Shown here: positions 48,852 to 61,100 of the stretch, piece by piece
Layout of the letters: every line of letters begins with the position of its first letter
How positions within the stretch are numbered: the first letter of the stretch is position 1
DNA from: Stercorarius parasiticus
Lineage: Eukaryota > Chordata > Aves > Charadriiformes > Stercorariidae
Direction: 5' to 3'
Length of the DNA: 64,000 bases
Assembly (NCBI GenBank): GCA_013396915.1
Contig: VWZL01000445.1
Span: 504,191-568,190 of the forward strand
Program-made: the position numbers and the translations under genes
The notes under the pieces: model-generated
Seen by the model: the letters and a program-made list of their open reading frames with translations, nothing else
What the model was told of the DNA's origin: nothing
The model's database searches: none

Positions 48852-51800
48852 CTAGGGAATTGGAAGAGAATAAATCAAAAAGGTCAAGCGAACAAGTCAA
48901 AAACACATGCAATTTCCAAACGAATGCTGACAGCATATTAACGCTGCCTTCCTCCACTGCAGACATCCACCAGAATCTGAGTGTGAGCTCCTCTTGGCTG
49001 CCTTCCCTCCCCAGAAACCGCTGCAGCATCCAGGTGAGCGCCCAGGGACCACTCGGCACAGCTCGGCACCCCTCTCCAGCCCCACGGCCTCCTCCGGCCA
49101 CACCGCTCCCGACAGCCCCGTCCCACCGACCTGCGGGCAGGACACCCGGCCTCAGCATCTCCTGCTGCTGCCACCCCTCGCCGCCCCCTCCCCGGGGCTG
49201 CAGTGGTGCAGCTCTGCGATGGAGATGACCGGTGCACCATGGACTCTCCACCAGCTCAGACCCAGGTCCTTTCGTCAGACACCACGGGATCATCAGTACC
49301 GGTCCAGTGCTGGCCAGAGCTGCTGGCCCGACCAGGATGGCAGTGCGACCCGGCAGACACCCCACACTCAGACACACAGCCGGCCACCCACAGCAGCACC
49401 TCCTCTTTGGTGCAGGAAATGTGCTTAAATATCTCTGCCAACACAGAAGCTCCCAGTCTAAATATTACACACAAGGGTTTCAATCAAGACAAGGAATCCA
49501 CATTCTTTGCCCCAAGCTGCTCTCTCATGCCGCTTCATCCTTATTTACCAGCCTCCCACAGCTGCCAGTGGCAGGACAGAGGGTTTATGTGCAGGGGAGA
49601 TGGATGCTCTCATGGTGACCCTGGGCACGCACCCACACACCCACACACAAATATATGGATCTTTGCATGCAATCTGCCCTACACAGACTAATTTTTCTGC
49701 CCTATCTCGACTTCCCAGGGCACCCACTGTGCTTTCTGGCCTGCTGCTCTGTACTTACACTTTATAAAGGTGTGGTCTGCAAAAGGTCAGTTAGCAATAT
49801 GACAGTAATACAGTGCAGATACTCTGGGCAACAGCTCTGAAGGACCTGAAAACGTGCAAGTCTGATATAACACAAGAGCTGTTCCCCTGCTCCAGCTGGG
49901 CTGGGAACCCATCTACGGCCCTGCTCTCATTTCCAGGAACCTCTTTTGGAGTTTCTTTCAGCCGTTCAAGTGCTTCCCTGCAGGGACATCCGTGGGGACA
50001 CGAGCCCGCATACCAAATCAGAACCTTCCCAAACCAGGTGCTTTGGAGGATGGTACAGGAGAAGAGACATCCCTGGCAATCCCTCCCTTCAATGCTTTGT
50101 AAGGGAGAGTTCTGCTTCTTTTTTCCACTTTGTGCTCTGAATATGCCTGTCACTTTCATTTCGGAAAAGAGTCCATTTGCCATGCAATCTGTTGTACCAC
50201 ATTCAGGCCACTAAACAGTCCTGGAGAAAACGTTTTACATCCAATGGTAACATGACGTGTCTGTGCACAACAGGAATACATTCATGTATGCTGAATATTT
50301 ACGATGGTCTTAACCCAACTTGCACTGCAGACAACAAAGAGATTGCCGTGAGCAGGAGCAGGCGCCGGGGCAGCTGGCGTGAAGAGTCCCTGGGTGCCAG
50401 GCAGCATCCTCAGAGCCAGCTCGTCCCCACCCGGCTCTGCTGGTGAGATCCTCCCGAGGGGCAGCCCAAGACCCTGACTCGCCTGGAAGCCAGGGGTGGT
50501 CAGAGAAACTCTCTTTTGAGGGAAATTTCAGGAAACATTTCATACTTCATTAGAGTTTAACTGATTTTGATGTGTTCCACCTCAACACTGAGAGAAACCT
50601 GCACTGCTCCCCGGGTACTGCTTCTAGCACTAAAGCAAATTCATCAAAACTGAATAAAAGTTTCCAGAAATGATACAAGTGAAACAAAACATTTCACCGT
50701 CTCCAACTGAGACACTTTGAGATGGATGCTCTAAATGAGGCAGCCAAGTGACTTGTTCCAAATGTGTAATCTAAACCATTTTCTCTGGTCAAACCAACAC
50801 CTTCCTACAAGAAGTGCTGGCTCCAGGGAATCGGCCCCTTTTGGTGGAGCCCTCCCTCACCACCAACCTGCCTGGCAGGTCTCCCCATGTGCCGACAGCT
50901 GTATTCAAGCCCCAGAGGCTTCTCCCGCCCCAGCACCTGAAGACACCCGCAAGCTGTCCTGGGGAGCACCCACAGCTTTGCCCAGATGGGTGCCGGGTCT
51001 GCTGTGCACCCAGGCTCGGTAGCCTGCACACGCCGACAGTGCTGGCAACGCGGCCTTGATGGAGATGGGCCTCAGACCCCTGCGCTCAAACAAGACTGAC
51101 CTTCCCAAAGTCCTGAAAGCAGAAAGCTAGCCCAGGCTCGCTGCAGCCACACTGCGCAGCCAAAGCCTTCACACACGTACTCCTCCTCCTCCTTAATGTT
51201 CTCAGCCCCAGCACCGGGGCTGGCGCAGACCACCTCAGCACTGAGCCTGTGGAGAGGAGGGCATGGTGACTCCAGAAAAGCTGCATGCACGCCCAGACAG
51301 AACAACCCCATATAAAAGCATACACGAGCCTGTCAGCCCCGAATCACCCGGAGCTGCCCAGCAGCAGCACCACGGCAGCCACCGCTATTAAGGGTGGGCA
51401 CAGGCTGCTGCACATGGCTACGCAGGGACAAAGGAAGAGCCGAGGAGACCGTATTTCTTAAGAGTGTCAAAAGCCTCATCAGAATAATGACATTCATGAG
51501 CAAGCTGGGGAAACAGTGCAGATAAACCTACTAAAGGGCAGTCTGGAAGGAAAATATATTAAGTCTCTCTCAATGCAGACAAGACAGTGAGGACTAGGCA
51601 GAAGTGTGCACTGAAGTCAAGCTGACCCTCTTAGCACTATCAATGCTACCACCAACCAACAGGCACTTGTGCCTGGGCATTTTATAGAGGCAGGGAATCA
51701 TGGTCACCTGTAGATAGTGCTCAACACAGAGCGTCCTTCCCATACTGTAAGCACGATAAGCAATGGGAGAGGCAGATGCACACAGCGAGCTCCATCTCTG

Positions 51801-53238
51801 AACTTCCTGATCCCATGCTGGCCATTTCCTTCCCCAGGACAGTTATCCCCAAATGCATGATACAGCAGCACCAGCCCAGCACCACACAGCTGACAAGAAA
51901 CAGTCAGATGCAAAAAGAACATTTGAATGGCAATTCATTTTCAGCAGACTTCCGCATAAGACAACAGTAAAGCCTTGCTCACAAGGGACCAAGTAAACAG
52001 ATTAAATGGGATTTAGTAATACGGAATAAATGGGATTTAGTAACTTAACAGCAGAAATCACTGCTTTTGCAGTTGAAAAAAAAAAATCACAAGGAGTTAG
52101 GGAAAGAAAAAGACTGTAAAGAGGCAGGAAGGGCTAAGTGCATCAGACAGGCAAATCCCTCAGTTTTCTGGGGAAGGAGTTAAACAGTGGCTGTAGTCTT
52201 TGGCCACTGAATTGAATGACACTCATTTCATCTTGAGCGAAGGGCAGTTGAGAGACTATTTCACAGACACCACTGTCAGAAGAAGAGACAGAGACAAATG
52301 CTATGGCCAGGGAGGCAAAGAAAGGGAACTCAGCTGCACGGGAAGCAGCCAGGACCAGCTCCTCTGGCAGCAATGGGACAGGGGCCTTCACAGGAGCGTT
52401 GAAGGCATGTCCACCAGCCAGCCAGTGTAGCAGCATGAGCCATGTACCCTCATCACAAAACACAGTCACCTCCAGACTTAAATTCTGCCTCGAGTTTGTT
52501 TCTTTTTTTTTTCTCCCCCAGATTTTTTTTTGTTTTAGCCAAGCTTGAGAGTGTGGTTAAACTGAAAAGAGGCTGCTTTTGAAAACTTGCGCATATTCAC
52601 ACATTCATGGATTTTACAATTTTCATCAACAGTTTGAGTTTCACACAATTCCAGCATCCAGTTCATCTATTTCAAAAGCTTTGTTTCAAAATATTTCCAC
52701 TATGGATTTGCCTAGCTTCAACACTGTATGGTTGTGTAAACAGAAAACACACATACTTCATTTTTAAAAACTGCAATAAATTAGATTTCCAGAAACTGCT
52801 TCCAAGTCTGAGCCTGTAAGCAGGTCTGTGTGCAATGTGAAACACTGTGACATCTAAGGATCAGGCTACATACAGAAACCAGGCTTTATAAAATGGGCCT
52901 ACCATTATTTGCACAATCAAAACAGTGGCTGAATTCAACCTCTTAAAAAAAAAAGAAACACAACAAGGGGCTTAACTCTTTCCTAGTCCCTGATTCATAC
53001 TTGTATTGTACTGCTCAAAGAAGTGCATAGTAAGTCTAATTTGGGAGCACAGGTCAGTAATTTTGTGGTGGAAGTCTTGGAAAAAGAAATTTCTGGTTCT
53101 TTTTGTGAACGCTGCACAAGGTCACCACTGATGCTATTTAGTTTACTCCACTTTTGGACCGTGCAGCTACAATCAATGTTCGAGGCAGTCTCTGGCCCAC
53201 CACTTTGGACCGTTTTCCCCCTGGAACCACCTGCTTAC
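48852..53238 (-). other. SRGAP3: Intron 2
   Basis: 4.4 kb. The stretch 49000-49420 is GC-rich and gives open frames on both strands (up to 191 codons, partly running over exon 3) without recognisable domains. A CA-rich patch lies at 49627-49650, a 24-bp tandem duplication at 52003-52043 and a T-rich run at 52498-52535. No transposable element is recognised. Confidence 0.75.
52003..52043 (+). repeat. Tandem duplication, period 24 bp
   Basis: TAAATGGGATTTAGTAA occurs at 52003-52019 and again at 52027-52043 with seven bases between. It is probably a small local duplication by replication slippage. Confidence 0.8.
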
Positions 53239-53431
53239 TTGAACTGGTGCTCTCTGGAGCTGCGTATCTTGGAGGAGAAGCGCTCAGCCAGTTTCTCCAG
53301 GCTCCTGGAGTACTCCAGCTCGATCTCAGCCTTCCTGCGGAAGAACTCCTGCAGGTCCTGCAGCAGCTGCAGGCGCGACTCCGACTGCTGCTCCAGACAT
53401 TTGAACTGCTCGACCAGCTGAGTTCGGATTT
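53239..53431 (-). CDS. SRGAP3: SRGAP3 coding exon 2: start of F-BAR domain
   Basis: 193 nt encoding residues 23 (split Glu) to 87 (split Lys), beginning EIRTQLVEQFKCLEQQ and ending SSREHQF. This is the first long helix of the F-BAR domain, which forms the antiparallel dimer and binds acidic phospholipids. The repeated Glu/Arg/Lys/Leu pattern is typical of a long amphipathic helix. The acceptor is a pyrimidine-rich tract ending in CAG at 53432-53433 and the donor is AA|GTAAGC. Entry is in phase 1, so the upstream exon must end with the G of a Glu codon, as expected from an exon 1 ending in ...AQIK-G. Exon 1 was looked for up to 64000 and not found, which agrees with the very long first intron known for this gene. 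The sequence appears identical to mammalian SRGAP3 as I remember it. Confidence 0.98.
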
Positions 53432-54342
53432 CTGCATGCACACAAGAGAGGGGAAGAAGAAAATACAACGTCATCAACAAACACTGCCCAGGAGCGTCGT
53501 CTTTTCTTGTCGCAGAGCAAATGGCACAGGCACTGCAGAGCAGGCTCCCTCGCGAGCTCAAGGCCTGCTACAGCCAACAGATATTTTTTCCAAGTGAAAG
53601 CTGAAGAATTTCATTCACTGGTCTCACATTAAAACCTTGTTCTTTGTCAAAATAAACAACTGCGTAAGTACACAGAGACCAACCCTCAGGGCTTCTCAAT
53701 TGCCTTTCTGAAACTAGAAAGCAATACTTCAATTTATCTCATACTACCTGAAGTCCTGTATTCCTTACATATACACTAACATACTGTTTCTTGAGAAATC
53801 ATCATTTGAATACCGACAGAACAGCTGAAGCGGCCTGAAGGGAGCTGGCACTGTAATCGCGTACTCCTCTGACCCACGGCCCCCGCCGCTGCTGGGTCAG
53901 CTGGCAGAGCAAACCCCTCTTGGACTCAAAGGCTTAAAAAGTCTTTCAGACCCTCCAAACTCCAGCTCACAAAACACCCCAGACTTTATCTGTGCCAGGC
54001 TTTTTTTGCTTTCTTATAAGAAACTTCGGACGCCACGACAGATGTGCTACAACCACCCAGCCTTTGCGGCGGAGGGGCTCTGCGTGCCCGGAGGGAGCGG
54101 GGCTGCAGCCCGGGCGGCTGCAGCTCTGCCGCGGCATCGCCAGGGCTGGTCCTGCAGGAAAGGGGCAGCCTGCGAGCAGCAGACAGACCAGCGCTGACCC
54201 TGACCTCGCACCGCCCATAACTGGACAGCTCAGGCACACTCATTCTGTTCAGCACATTCATATTTAAGGTTTAATGTTTCTCCTTTTTACAGTCAAAATT
54301 GCATACTCGGCCTTGGCCAGCCGCATTTTGAGAGCGCATCTC

Positions 54343-54515
54343 TCCCATGGCCAGTTTGCTGATGATGCCAAGCTGAGCGTATGGTGACATGCTGGAGGGA
54401 TGGGATGCCATCCAGAGGGACCTGGACAAGCTGGAGAGGTGGGACTGTGTGAGCCTCATAAGGTTCAACAAGGCCAAGCGCAGGGTCCTGCCCCTGGGTG
54501 GGGGCAATCCCGTGC
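54343..54515 (+). mobile_element. CR1 LINE, ORF2 fragment with FADD motif
   Basis: The plus strand reads [12 protein letters not shown] followed by a stop. FADD is the catalytic motif of LINE reverse transcriptase. It then continues with the CR1 stretch GCCATCCAGAGGGACCTGGA and AGGTTCAACAAGGCCAAG. Downstream of about 54515 the match to CR1 fades. It is a short internal fragment, opposite in direction to SRGAP3. Confidence 0.85.
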
Positions 54516-55060
54516 GGCCTGGCACGCAGAGGCAGCTCCCAGGGGACTCCTCCAGCTGCCGACGCTGCCAGCCCCGCTGGACCATGGCCACCTTCAGCGA
54601 GAGGTGCCAAGCCCTTGCCTGCCCTCCTGTGCTTCGGAGGGTGCTCGGCCGTCTACAAGGGTTACCAGGCAGGGACTGCAAACATGAGCTTTTGGGTGAC
54701 TTTCTGCCTGGATTTTCTGCAACAGCAAGAGCTGAACTTTCTCAGAATTCTGGTGCAAGGCTGCAGCACACTGAACTGTCGCTGTCTACGCAACAGGGGG
54801 ACTCAGCCTGTACTAAGAAGGAAGTCCTGAAACTGGTAAAGCTCTTTCGCAAGAGGGCTAGAGCTCATCCTTGGTTCCTGCTGCAAATCCAGCACGGCAA
54901 GGTGACAAATGGTAACTAACCCGCAAGAGCCACAGCAAACTCGAAATACCTGTACTGCCTGAGCACGCGCACAGGAAATCCGGGAAGTAACTGGGAAGCT
55001 CAATGACCTGAACCAAGATGATACAGCGGTGTCATTCCAATGCGTGAAATAATCTTGAGT

Positions 55061-55136
55061 ATGCATATATATACACACACAGACATATATATATACACAC
55101 ATATACATATATATGAAAGAAACTATATATATACAC
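55061..55136. repeat. (TA)n/(CA)n compound microsatellite
   Basis: Alternating TA and CA repeats (ATATATACACACAC, ATATATATATACACACAT, CTATATATATAC) over about 75 bp with short interruptions. Likely polymorphic. A 195-codon minus-strand open frame runs through it and is not a gene. Confidence 0.9.
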
Positions 55137-58100
55137 GCAGGGCAGGCTAGCCTTACTGGTCCCCTGCCAGCATCAGGCCGTCCCACAAGTTCACAGAGAC
55201 AGCAAGGTCCTATGCAGACAATCATTACTCCATACTGGATGCTGAATTGATAAATTAAGAAATGATCATGCAAAGCACTGATTGAAATCACAAAAGATCT
55301 ATGGACAATTTCAAGCTCTTTAAATTTGTGAGGATCCCACGTGGAGGGGGTTAAAATCGCCATTATAAGAATGTGGTTATTTTTCAACATTTCTTCGTAG
55401 AACAGCTGTCATGCGAGACTGAGCCACTTGCAGCCTGACAGGTGAACTTGGAGAGCTGCAGGAACAAGGACACCTGCAGCAATCTCATTACTGGGTAATT
55501 TAACCATGGCAGTAATGGGACTGAAGGCTGCAGGCTGCGTGAAGGTCACCTAAAAAGCAAAAGCTCTATGGAAATAACGAATGCTGAAAACTCCAAAGTT
55601 AATCAGTCACCTTATGTGGGATCCTCCATGGGCACTGCTTTTATACTATTTCCTTTATGTTCTTGATACAGTATGAAAGGATAACACCATCATTCATAAA
55701 AATGCATCTGAGGCTCATACCGAGTCTTGGTGTGGGACTCAACACGCTGCACTTGGCCACTAGCAAAGCTATTTTCCGTTCCTGAAGTCTGTCTGGGTAA
55801 GCATGTAACCACCCCTGCAGCAGCCAAAGCTCTCTAACTCGTTTCTGACTGACATCCATCCCGTCTGCAGACAGGAGGACGCTGGACACAGGAGTCAGAA
55901 GGGCGGAGGCCATGGGCAGAGGAGGACGGGTGACATGCAGCAGGGATGCTCAGCGCAACTGCTGCCTCGGTCAGGGCTCCCCTGGGTCTCAGGCCCTCGG
56001 CTGCGCACAAACATCAGCCCTCGCTCACAGCTGAGCTGCAGAACACCCTGAAGTGACAGACAATTCCACTATAGAAACAATGCTAGAAATACCCTTTTTT
56101 AAAAAGCACACCAAAACCCAAAACCATTATGTGGCTGCTAAAAGAATGGAGAAGGAGAAATTAAATTCTTGTTGCAAATCAGGTCTCAGAATGACTGTTG
56201 TCAGTGTCTTGGCCTTTATTCGTGCAAAAACACAAGCAGCATCCTATTCCTACCATATCCAGCACCAGGCCAAAACACACTGCACCCCTCATAAGCAATG
56301 CTGCTTCTCCACCCCCTCTGTTTCACATTTGCACTCATACGCAGAAAATAGATTATTTTTTTTTTTTCCCCTTTGCAATGGCACTTTCTGCAAGGGTAGG
56401 AGGAATGCCTTTAATGGCGCACAGCAATATTTACCCCTATTTTGCTACAGAGATGCAGGAGAATGCCTGGAGAAGCTGAGTGGGCTTCCAGAAAGCAGTA
56501 CTCGGTCACCACACCTGAAAGCTGGTCCAGCCCATGGTAGCTGTGCTCCAGTATTTGCTGGGAAACAGCCTGGGCTCCACGGAAGGATCACGCGTGCGCA
56601 GCGCTGCAGCTCTCTGACTCCATCAGCAGGACTGTGCTCTCAGGGGCTCTGCGCCATGCGAGAGCTGTGATGCCTTCTGGGATCAACAGGAGACGGCCAC
56701 CTACGCAGTCCTGGCTTCCGACAGCTCCCTCCTCTCCACCCGAGCGCAGACGGGACACGAGATGCCAGGCTGTTCCTGTCACCCACCGCTCTCGTCACAA
56801 CGGCTTCCCAGGGTACGGCTCACCTGCCACCACACAGCGCTGCTGCATGCACACCCCCTTTCACAAGCAGCCACCTTCCCTCACACACAATTTCTGGGGT
56901 TAATGGTGGCACTCGCTGGAGCTGAGGGTGGCAAAGAGCAACCCCCTTTGAATTAAGCCTCTTAAAACCCCACTGCTACGTTCCTACAGGATACAGAGGT
57001 ACCAGTTTCATAACAAAACATTTTTAAAATCTTGTTTCCCTGCCGACAAGAGTTTCCTTCCCACACAAGGTCAGTGGAAGTTTCATTACATCCCATATGG
57101 ATTTTACATTCCCACTCCTGCTGGTGCCAACACAGGATTTGCTTTACAGCTCTCTACTTTTCTGAGCGAGTTTGATCTGGATTTTTTAAAATAAAATAAG
57201 AAAAAAAAAAGCCACCACAGATTTGATCTCTAGTTCTCTTTTCATAGTGGATTACAACCTGAGGTGGTCTCCAGAACAGCTCTTAACAACCCTGACAGTG
57301 CACAGAAATACAACAAATACCAATAACACTTCTTCAATCTTTCCAATTTCCTACCTCTTCCTAATTTTTTTTCCTCGGATGTGAGCTACTGCTGCTCATC
57401 TGACCTTTGTGCCTGGCGCACAGATTTCTCCTTGACTCTTACAGGGGTCACTCGAGGCAGTTCAGACAACACCAACGAACACAGAGACTCCCCGAGGCTC
57501 CCGTAGCTTTCACCACCCCCTGCTCAGAGCAACGGGAACGCGCAGGTTGTGCCCATCGGAGCCACTACCAGCAGCCCCCACTGCCAGCCCGGTGAGGGTC
57601 ACCATGTCCTGCGCATGCGAGCCCAGCGCCGGCCCCAGCTCCCTCTGTCCCATCGTCCCGCGAGTGCTGGCTCTCCCCAGAGCCCTGCTGCCAAGGAGGA
57701 CTCAACGGTGGCACGCCAGTCCCACTGGCCGGTGAGGATGCTCTTGGGCATCCAGCCACCAGCAAGGCACATTTTGACCTTCATCAACACAATTTCTTTG
57801 TTTTCCCCACTCCCATAACACGTTGCTTTGACACCTTCCAGGCCAATACCACCTAAGTGCGCAGAGGAAAGGGCAGCCTCTCCAGACACAGAGAGCCCAC
57901 TAGACATGACCCTAAAGCCACTCAGCTACGAGCCGACACACAAACAAATGGAGATCGCCACTGACCCCAGGAGCTGTTGCTGCATGTTAAATGGAAAAGG
58001 TTTGCAGCACAAAACAAAATTAAGGGCTGCTGGCATAATTAATGCAAAGACAGAAGCAATAACACAGAAAAGGACATTCTTCAGTGCTCCAGAGGTCTCC

Positions 58101-61100
58101 ATGAGTCAGCCGCTCACAAACACAGCCCCCCGACAGCACCGGCATTGTCCCTCCCTTGCTTCCATCGTTCCTTTGCTGCTGCATGTAAGAGGCACCCTCC
58201 TTTCAATTAAAATTAACTTGGTCTTAAGGAGCCTTTTCAGATGATCATGAAAGACTACAGGCTGGCAGAAAAGCCTTTTTCTGCCTTTCATGCCTGCTGC
58301 CTAGGGAACGGGCAGGAGCACTCGGAGGACTTCCATTTTCTCCTGGAGACAAGCCCCACCGACGGAGCAGCCACCATTTTCTGTTCGATCCCAACACCTT
58401 CCACCCTCTCCCTCGAACCTGGCCTGCTGACGCACTGGAGACAGACAGAGCGGATCCCCACCAAACCCAAACCCAACCAGCCTCTAGTAACATCCAGGGT
58501 GACACCTTCATGGGCAACAGCTGACAGTCCAGACGGAACTCGCACCGTCTTTACCAGCACTGTTTGCAAGCAATTTTCTGGCCAGCAGCATTAGCATGAG
58601 CTACATCCATCCTGTCCGTCATAGGGGATTAACAGGCTTTTAATTATAACCTTCGACCAAGTGCCAATTATGTTTTTCACATTAGACAAATATCTTTTCA
58701 GTGCCTGACCCCAAAACCTTAAACTCTGGAAGACAGAACTAGAAAGCAGAAGACACTCACAGGAAGAGATCACTAATTGTGTTTCTGTAATTGGAAGGAG
58801 GGGAGTCATCTCCAGGCACTCGACTGACATGCCTCGCGGAGAACCGGCTTTTAGAAATGACTGGAGCAGGACAAGCCCAAAGCACAGGCAATTGGGAACA
58901 GAAAAGTTCATGTTTTCTTGGGCTACAGTAAAGTCTACAAAGAAAGAGCTAAACTGTTAACAACCTGATGGGTACGCGCCATCACTCAAGGATCAACCCC
59001 TCCACTCCCGCTCTCTGGCGGTGGGTGTGCAGTCAGCAGCAGGTGCGGGGCAGGGCTCCCCCCACCACTGGTGCGCCCAGAAGGACAGCCACAGCCGCTG
59101 CCCACGGTGGGGGGACGCAAAGCACCCACCACCCAGGCAGGCCAACACATCTTACAGCAGGAACAGCACCCCAAGCACCGCCAGGGCCGATCCCGTGTCT
59201 GCCCATTGTCCTGGGGCAGCCGGACACAGCCCCTGCCTCTGCACCACTGTCACCTGGCCAGACAGCCCCTCTGTTCCTCAAAGACCTGGGAATGAGAACC
59301 CCCCATCTGAGCGCTTTATCCCAGGTGATCGGAGAGTCGGTGGTTAGAGGCTGGTGAAGCGGTGGAGCATCTCCACAGGGCACCTGGAGAAGACAGAGTT
59401 GCTCTGGCATTGGAGAGAAGTAGGGGGAGCGGGAAAGGACAACCCAGGCCCAGGTTTGGACTACAAACACTCTCATTTGCACTCCTCTTCCCCGAAGCTT
59501 TGGAATGAGCCGTTATAATCTAATGAAACACTATCAGTGGTCAGCCCGACCTCTCCGGTTTCGTGCTTCCTCAGAATGGTTACCAAGAAGTTGCAGCAAT
59601 AGGAGGACAGCTTCTACTCACAGTTGAGGAGACATGTACAGACGTAGAGGAGACACTGTTATAAGGCAGCAGGTTGGTAACTCCTGGAATTCACATAACG
59701 TTGGCAGGTCCTTATTTACACTGAATAAAAATAATTTGGCAAACTAAAAGGAAATGTGATGCCTCTGAGAGCATCACTAGTAAGTTATTCTGTGAAAGCT
59801 AAAGGTTTCTCAAAGAAATGACCCAAACTGGGCTCAGACCCTTTCTTGGTTCAACTAGTACATATGTTTTTTTAATATCACATTGTCAGAGCTCTCCTTG
59901 CTAAATTAAAAATAAGCTCCTTGCCATGAAGAGCAAACCTCCCTAGGAAAACTCTCCAACTCTGGCTTCTGCCCAGCCCCATCAGGATGTGAAGACAAAC
60001 GCCCCAGGTCTGCATGAGAAAAACAGCCACCTCACAATTTGTGTTTCTAAACTTGGAATTTATACGAACTTTTAGTAGAAATCAATAAACAAAAGCCTAT
60101 TCAACTGCTTTAAGAAGAGCTGAGAGCATTTGCCAAAAAGCAGAAAGCAAAACATCAAATAAACTTGTGTAGCTAGTCACGTTTACACAGTAGTTTGTCT
60201 AAAATGCTCCTATGATTTAATTCACAATATATGAAATCACAAACAGTGCCAAAGGAGAACAACAGAGTGAGCCATTCTGCAGACAAGGGTGCTAAAAAGC
60301 TCCTCAAATCCCCATGGACTCCACTGGCTTTCAAGATTTGTTGCTTGTTTCCTCCCAGTTTGTTTGGTTCCGTTCATAAGAAAGGAGTTTCCAGTGAGAG
60401 CAGTCCTGTTATTTAAAATGCAGAATCAGAGGTAGATAATGCAAGAAATTTGATTTCCTCATCTCTTCTGAAGCACAGCGGCAGGGGTGTTGGACAAAAC
60501 AAAATTCCTTGGCAAACCAAGGAGGGCAACAATGCTCAAGCCAGGCTGCAGGACTGCTAATCCATCCGGGGAGGGAACATCTGTAATGAGAAGATCTAGG
60601 GATTTGGCTTTTGTAAATATTTTCAAATCAATTAGCCCATATCGCAGCCGATGACTGCTTATTATTCTCAGGCCACGCATGTAACCACGTGACACATCAG
60701 CAGCAATCAGACTTCCCGAGGAGACGTGCTCCAGCCCCAGCAGCCTCCCTGGGGCGGCGAGGGGTCACAACCACCACAGCCGCCCGGACCAGGTTTAACG
60801 TGGCCCAATGCTGGGGAGCATGGCCCTGCAGAGCCCCAGTGATGGGCCCCGCCATCAATCCAGGCTACGGAGATCCCAAATACAGCAGAAATCCCTCCTC
60901 AGTCAAAAACCCCCAAGAATGCTCACATCCCTCCACAGGCCAGAGAAAGGCTTCCGAGTGTGACAGAAGGGACACAGAAATAAAGCAAGCGTGCCCACCG
61001 CCCTGTCGGTTGCGGCTGAGCCCCGTCCCCACCCCCGCGCAAGGGGGCTGCAGCAGAATGATGGGCACCCCTGCTTGCAGCACACAATGTCACCAACACC

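Larger units (their letters stand above)
970..53431 (-). other. SRGAP3: SRGAP3 gene, internal part (coding exons 2-18)
   Basis: Seventeen exons on the minus strand join into one 720-codon frame encoding most of an srGAP-family protein: F-BAR, helical extension, RhoGAP and the linker to SH3. From family knowledge, srGAPs act downstream of SLIT-ROBO. The F-BAR dimer bends membrane into protrusions, the RhoGAP domain speeds GTP hydrolysis (SRGAP3 prefers Rac1), and SH3 binds WAVE1 and ROBO1. They act at the plasma membrane of neurons and shape neurite and spine growth. SRGAP3 rather than SRGAP1 or SRGAP2 is chosen from paralogue-specific stretches such as ERAECGTT in exon 11, HIPDGQDPVSCQAH in exon 17 and LLRHEDRPQRRSS in exon 5. 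Residue numbers assume the usual 22-residue first exon, which is outside the window. With that assumption the catalytic arginine falls at 542 and the last exon stops just before SH3 (about 744), as in mammals, so no net length change is apparent. The gene runs off both window ends. Confidence 0.97.

Noticed and set aside
49000..49420. Possible CpG island and internal promoter in intron 2
   Set aside because: GC content is high but CpG pairs are scattered. No initiator or first-exon-like splice donor with a start codon in the SRGAP3 frame was found.
49627..49652. CACCCACACACCCACAC run as a tandem array or CRISPR-like repeat
   Set aside because: It is a short CA-rich simple sequence; there are no spaced repeats and the DNA is vertebrate.
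48773..49691. Several open frames of 128-191 codons next to exon 3
   Set aside because: They are GC-rich intron frames or extend over exon 3 out of frame. The real exon is only 48689-48851.
54803..55390. 195-codon minus-strand frame with a Tyr/Ile/Cys-rich middle that resembles a membrane protein
   Set aside because: The hydrophobic middle is a translation of the TA/CA microsatellite at 55061-55136.
56053..56670. 205-codon open frame on the plus strand, the longest outside exons
   Set aside because: The translation has no recognisable domain, includes a run of Phe from a T tract, and lies in intron 1 with no promoter or conserved neighbour. It is taken as a chance frame.
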